Source: a virus
Reading direction: 5' to 3' (one strand)
IMG/VR virus record: IMGVR_UViG_3300042557_000413
Coordinates: 1-40,487 of that record
Length of the DNA stretch: 40,487 nucleotides
Below the pieces are notes generated by a model that did not search any database, was not told the origin of the DNA, and saw only the letters and a program-made list of their open reading frames with translations. The translations under genes and the position numbers were made by a program. This document shows positions 37,822-40,487 of this stretch, piece after piece (the stretch's first letter is position 1; each line of letters starts with the position of its first letter).

Positions 37822-39113
37822 GATATTATGATCCCATAGCCGTTGCCTCCGTTGCCACCCCGGCCACCGACGCCGGGGTTCATGCCGACACCGCCACCAC
37901 CACCACCGCCGCCACCTTTGCCCCCGTTGCCGCCAGCCGCGCCCGCAGTAGATGCCGTGACAGTCGTTCCGCCACCACCTCCGCCTGTGCCGCCTACGAT
38001 GCCGGTAGTGTCAATGCCGTTTGCGCCTGCCGTAGGCGATGCACCGCTCGTGCCCGCTGCACCGCCAAGCCCGCCCGCCGTAGCGCCAACGCTGTTGCCT
38101 GTGCCGCCGCCTGCCGATGCATCGATGGTGGTGGGGGTGCTGCTGTGACACCCGCCAGAGCCGCCACCGCCGCCACCCCACCGGGCAGTGCTACCCGCAG
38201 TTACGAGAGGCACGGTTGCGCTGTTGCTGGACCCGCCACCGCCACCGCCGCCTTCCCAAGCAGGGCCAAACGCAGTCGAATTGCTGCCGTTGATAGGCTG
38301 TCCCGATGCCCCCGCGCTGTTTATGGCTCCTAGGTTGGCGCCATGAGTGCCCGCCCCGGTGCCGCCGTTGGAAGTCGCGGCGCTGATCGCACCACCCGTC
38401 CCCGCAGCCCCGCCATGGGCGAAAAGTAGCGTGTAGGTCGTTGCCCGAACATACGACGGGGATCCAAAAAGCGGGCTCAAGCCCGCTGCGCCAGCCGTGC
38501 CGCCGCCACCACCGCCGCCGCCCAATCCGATCACGACAGTCAATTTTTCGGGCAGAGAATCGGTCGGAAAAATCTGACTGGCGCACAGCCCCCCGCCGCC
38601 GCCCGATCCACCTTTAGCGACAACTGCAGTTGCCAGAGACGCGCCGCCTCCGCCGCCGCCTCCGCCGCCCCACAGCCGGATAAGGGTCAGCCCGGTGCGA
38701 GGACCGGTCGGCTTGGTCCACGTTCCACCCGGGGCATCAAAAGTCTTAATGTCCGCCGAAGGGAACGGAGATGACACCTTCCACCCGCTTGCTTCGTCGA
38801 AAATCAATCCTGACTGGGCAGGAATGCTACCGCTCCACAAATCCGCCGTCGTTGTTCCATCCGTATGCAGCACTGTAATTGTCTGAGCCGCTGAATTGTG
38901 GTCGTTCCATACCGATAGAAACTTTACGACTCGGCTATCGCTCCCACTAGGGCTGCCCACTACGTCAGTTGTGGTTGCCGCTGCTATGCTCGTGTTGAGC
39001 CTGCCTGGTGTGACTGTACTACCGGACAGGTCCACATAGGAAGCGTGAACTAGGACGCTGTTCGATGAACTTGTTGTGACTCTGATTTTGTCGCTGGTTG
39101 ACGTTAGGTACAT
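37815..39113 (-). CDS. Glycine-rich tail-fibre adhesin, paralogue 2 (432 aa)
   Basis: About 110 N-terminal residues (LTSTSDKIRVTTSSSNSVLV, SYVDLSGSTVTPGRLN, WNDHNSAAQTITVLHTDGTT) match the neighbouring paralogue. A large glycine-rich domain follows with many runs of 5-9 Gly separated by Ser/Ala/Thr loops. Such Gly-runs form polyglycine-II lattices in the gp38-type adhesins of T-even-like phages. It may show variable receptor-binding loops. Local GC content is clearly raised. Confidence 0.88.
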   Translation of the reverse strand: MYLTSTSDKIRVTTSSSNSVLVHASYVDLSGSTVTPGRLNTSIAAATTTDVVGSPSGSDSRVVKFLSVWNDHNSAAQTITVLHTDGTTTADLWSGSIPAQSGLIFDEASGWKVSSPFPSADIKTFDAPGGTWTKPTGPRTGLTLIRLWGGGGGGGGGASLATAVVAKGGSGGGGGLCASQIFPTDSLPEKLTVVIGLGGGGGGGGTAGAAGLSPLFGSPSYVRATTYTLLFAHGGAAGTGGAISAATSNGGTGAGTHGANLGAINSAGASGQPINGSNSTAFGPAWEGGGGGGGSSNSATVPLVTAGSTARWGGGGGGSGGCHSSTPTTIDASAGGGTGNSVGATAGGLGGAAGTSGASPTAGANGIDTTGIVGGTGGGGGGTTVTASTAGAAGGNGGKGGGGGGGGGVGMNPGVGGRGGNGGNGYGIIISW

Positions 39114-39119
39114 TTTTTG

Positions 39120-40430
39120 TTACCAAGAGATTACGACACAGTATCCAGCGCCACCAATGCCGCCAGCACCACCAAGACCCGGGTTGCTACCGCGACCACC
39201 ACCACCGCCACCGCCGCCACCAAGCCCGCCCGCGCCGCCCGCTGCCCCACTCGCGTTTGCCTGCACAGTCGAGCCACCACCGCCGCCGCCCGCGCCGCCC
39301 GTTGTGCCGTTGGTGGCCCCGCCCGCATCGCCGGGCAGAGGTGCCGGGCCGCTCGTGCCCGCTGAGACGCCCGCCGCGCCCCCGCCGCCAACAGACGAGC
39401 TAAAACCGCCGCCGGTCGTCGGGCTGGTTGCCGCAGGAACTGCGCTTGTTCCACCGCCCGAGCCGCCGCCACCGCCGCCAAAAAGCGACCCGCCGCCAGA
39501 GGTTGAAGCGGCAGCATTTGTCGAGCCGCCACCGCCGCCCCCGCCGAAGTGACCGTAATAACTATTACCCGAGCCAACCGCCCCCGTGATGCCTTGAATG
39601 TCAAAACCCGGCCCGGACGAAATTGGCTGCCCCCCGTTGCCGCCCACCGCTGCGGTGGCTGTTTGACCGGCAGAGTGCCCGCCACCGCCGCCGCCACCGC
39701 CAGTCGCAAGCGCAGAGTTTTGCCCGCCTCTTCCGCCGCCGCCACCGTAGCCGGTCAGCAGTGAGCCAAATGTCGTGTTGCCGCCGACGCCACCATCGCC
39801 GCCGGAGCCGCCTGCCGTTGCACCCGTGCCCGCTGAGCCTCCTGCACCGATGGTCACCGATACGTCGTCGCCAAGGTCAGATGCTCTGAAAATTCTTTCA
39901 ACAAAGCAACCCCCGCCGCCGCCACCGCCACCCTTGGTAACGGTCGCAGTTGCCAGAGACGAACCCCCACCGCCACCGCCACCTGCACCCCAGACGCGAA
40001 CCATAACAACGCCCGGGTTGAAGCTGGTCGGCTTGTTCCATGTGCCACTTGCGGAAAAGGTTTGAATGTTTGTCGGTCTAGAATTGCCGATTACAGTCCA
40101 GCCTTGCCCATCGACGTAGGTCAATCCTGATTGGCTTGGCAGACTGACGACGTAAATATCGACGACTGTCGTCCCGTCAGTGTGTTGCACTGTAACCGAA
40201 TTGGCTGAACTGCTAGAGTCGTTCCAAATGGAGACGTACTTTATTTTTCGTTGCGTGCTACTCGCAGGACTTGCGACTATATCGGTCGTCGTAGCTGTGC
40301 TGATAGAACTGTTAAGCCGTCCCGGTGTAACCGTACTACCAGAGAGGTCCACGTAGCTAGCTTGCACGCGAACATCACCAGCTACGGAAGTGACCAATCG
40401 GATTTTATCGCTGGTGGATGTCAGCAGCAT
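39120..40430 (-). CDS. Glycine-rich tail-fibre adhesin, paralogue 1 (436 aa)
   Basis: This has the same architecture as the 432-residue neighbour: a conserved N-terminus (MLLTSTSDKIRLVTSVAG, SYVDLSGSTVTPGRLNSS), then 'GTWNKPTSFNPGVVMVRVWG', then Gly-runs to the end (GGAGYCVVISW). The two genes arose by duplication; conservation is strongest at the N-terminal anchor and at the terminal GGxGY...ISW. ATG 40430 overlaps the previous stop as TAATG. Confidence 0.9.
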   Translation of the reverse strand: MLLTSTSDKIRLVTSVAGDVRVQASYVDLSGSTVTPGRLNSSISTATTTDIVASPASSTQRKIKYVSIWNDSSSSANSVTVQHTDGTTVVDIYVVSLPSQSGLTYVDGQGWTVIGNSRPTNIQTFSASGTWNKPTSFNPGVVMVRVWGAGGGGGGGSSLATATVTKGGGGGGGGCFVERIFRASDLGDDVSVTIGAGGSAGTGATAGGSGGDGGVGGNTTFGSLLTGYGGGGGRGGQNSALATGGGGGGGGHSAGQTATAAVGGNGGQPISSGPGFDIQGITGAVGSGNSYYGHFGGGGGGGSTNAAASTSGGGSLFGGGGGGSGGGTSAVPAATSPTTGGGFSSSVGGGGAAGVSAGTSGPAPLPGDAGGATNGTTGGAGGGGGGSTVQANASGAAGGAGGLGGGGGGGGGRGSNPGLGGAGGIGGAGYCVVISW

Positions 40431-40487
40431 TATTGAGCCTCCGGCGGCATTGGTGTAACGATGACTCGTGAAGCGTTGGCTGTGTTC
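40214..40487. repeat. Right copy of the near-identical terminal repeat
   Basis: This aligns with 1-276 with 8 silent substitutions and a 2-base deletion between stop and start. The deletion makes the junction TAATG here instead of a one-base gap. It contains the end of the 163-residue gene and the start of the glycine-rich adhesin. Confidence 0.85.
40430..40487 (-). CDS. C-terminal end of the 163-aa tail-module protein (partial copy)
   Basis: The last 19 codons read NTANASRVIVTPMPPEAQ and stop, identical in protein to the end of 219-710. The stop overlaps the adhesin ATG (TAATG). The rest of the gene is outside the window, or is the same gene at the left end if the genome is circular. Confidence 0.8.
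   Translation of the reverse strand, partial: NTANASRVIVTPMPPEAQ

Noticed and set aside
37843-38148. Proline-rich plus-strand frames opposite the glycine-rich genes (also 39076-39552 and 39775-40065)
   Set aside because: GGN codons read backwards give proline. High GC removes stop codons, so these are shadows.

Overview
The window reads as one nearly complete genome of a temperate, siphovirus-like tailed phage with an HK97-type head. Almost every gene lies on the minus strand; only the integrase is on the plus strand. The two ends nearly repeat each other: 1-276 and 40214-40487 carry the same gene junction, with 8 substitutions (all synonymous) and one 2-nt indel. The contig is therefore probably a circular or concatemeric unit of about 40.2 kb, cut inside a glycine-rich tail-fibre gene.

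Layout in the direction of transcription (minus strand, right to left, circular). (1) 33064 to 17464: HNH nuclease, small and large terminase, portal, ClpP-like head protease, major capsid protein with its own sigma70-like promoter, head-tail connectors, tail terminator, tail tube, a G/GT tail assembly chaperone with an A AAA AAC slippery site, tape measure, and tail-tip genes. The last two are a Cys-rich protein and an Erv/ALR-like plus glycosyltransferase-like fusion. (2) 17311 to 16686: a lysogeny-type operon with a small HTH repressor and a textbook promoter whose spacer is a palindromic operator. (3) 15812-16684 (+): tyrosine integrase, with a possible tRNA-derived attP beside it. (4) 15508 to 4879: an early operon with an HTH regulator, a ParB-domain DNA methyltransferase, a PD-(D/E)XK-like nuclease, a tRNA-like element, CsrA, a GNAT acetyltransferase, zinc-ribbon proteins, a YqaJ/lambda-type exonuclease, a replication initiator with internal 11-bp iterons, a helicase-loader-like protein, a RusA-like resolvase split over two frames, and an AlpA-like protein. 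An integron attC-like hairpin sits between two of the small genes. (5) 4812 to 2318: a putative lysis or exported-protein cluster with a subtilase, two signal-peptide proteins and a holin-like protein, but no recognisable peptidoglycan hydrolase. (6) 2321 to 1, continuing from 40430 to 33254: tail-fibre and adhesin genes. These include two glycine-rich paralogues, a LamG protein with 23-residue repeats, and a beta-helix tailspike.

Host is inferred, not shown. Signal peptides ending in FGQ/YTQ, the subtilase, CsrA, the attC-like site and the general protein style suggest a Planctomycetota (Pirellula/Rhodopirellula-like) host. Regulation appears to rest on two small HTH proteins with operators placed in promoter spacers, on a hairpin attenuator before the replication gene, and possibly on CsrA acting on mRNAs. 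Start sites were chosen by stop/start overlaps (ATGA, GTGA, TAATG) and Shine-Dalgarno matches. No stretch longer than about 260 bases is without a gene.
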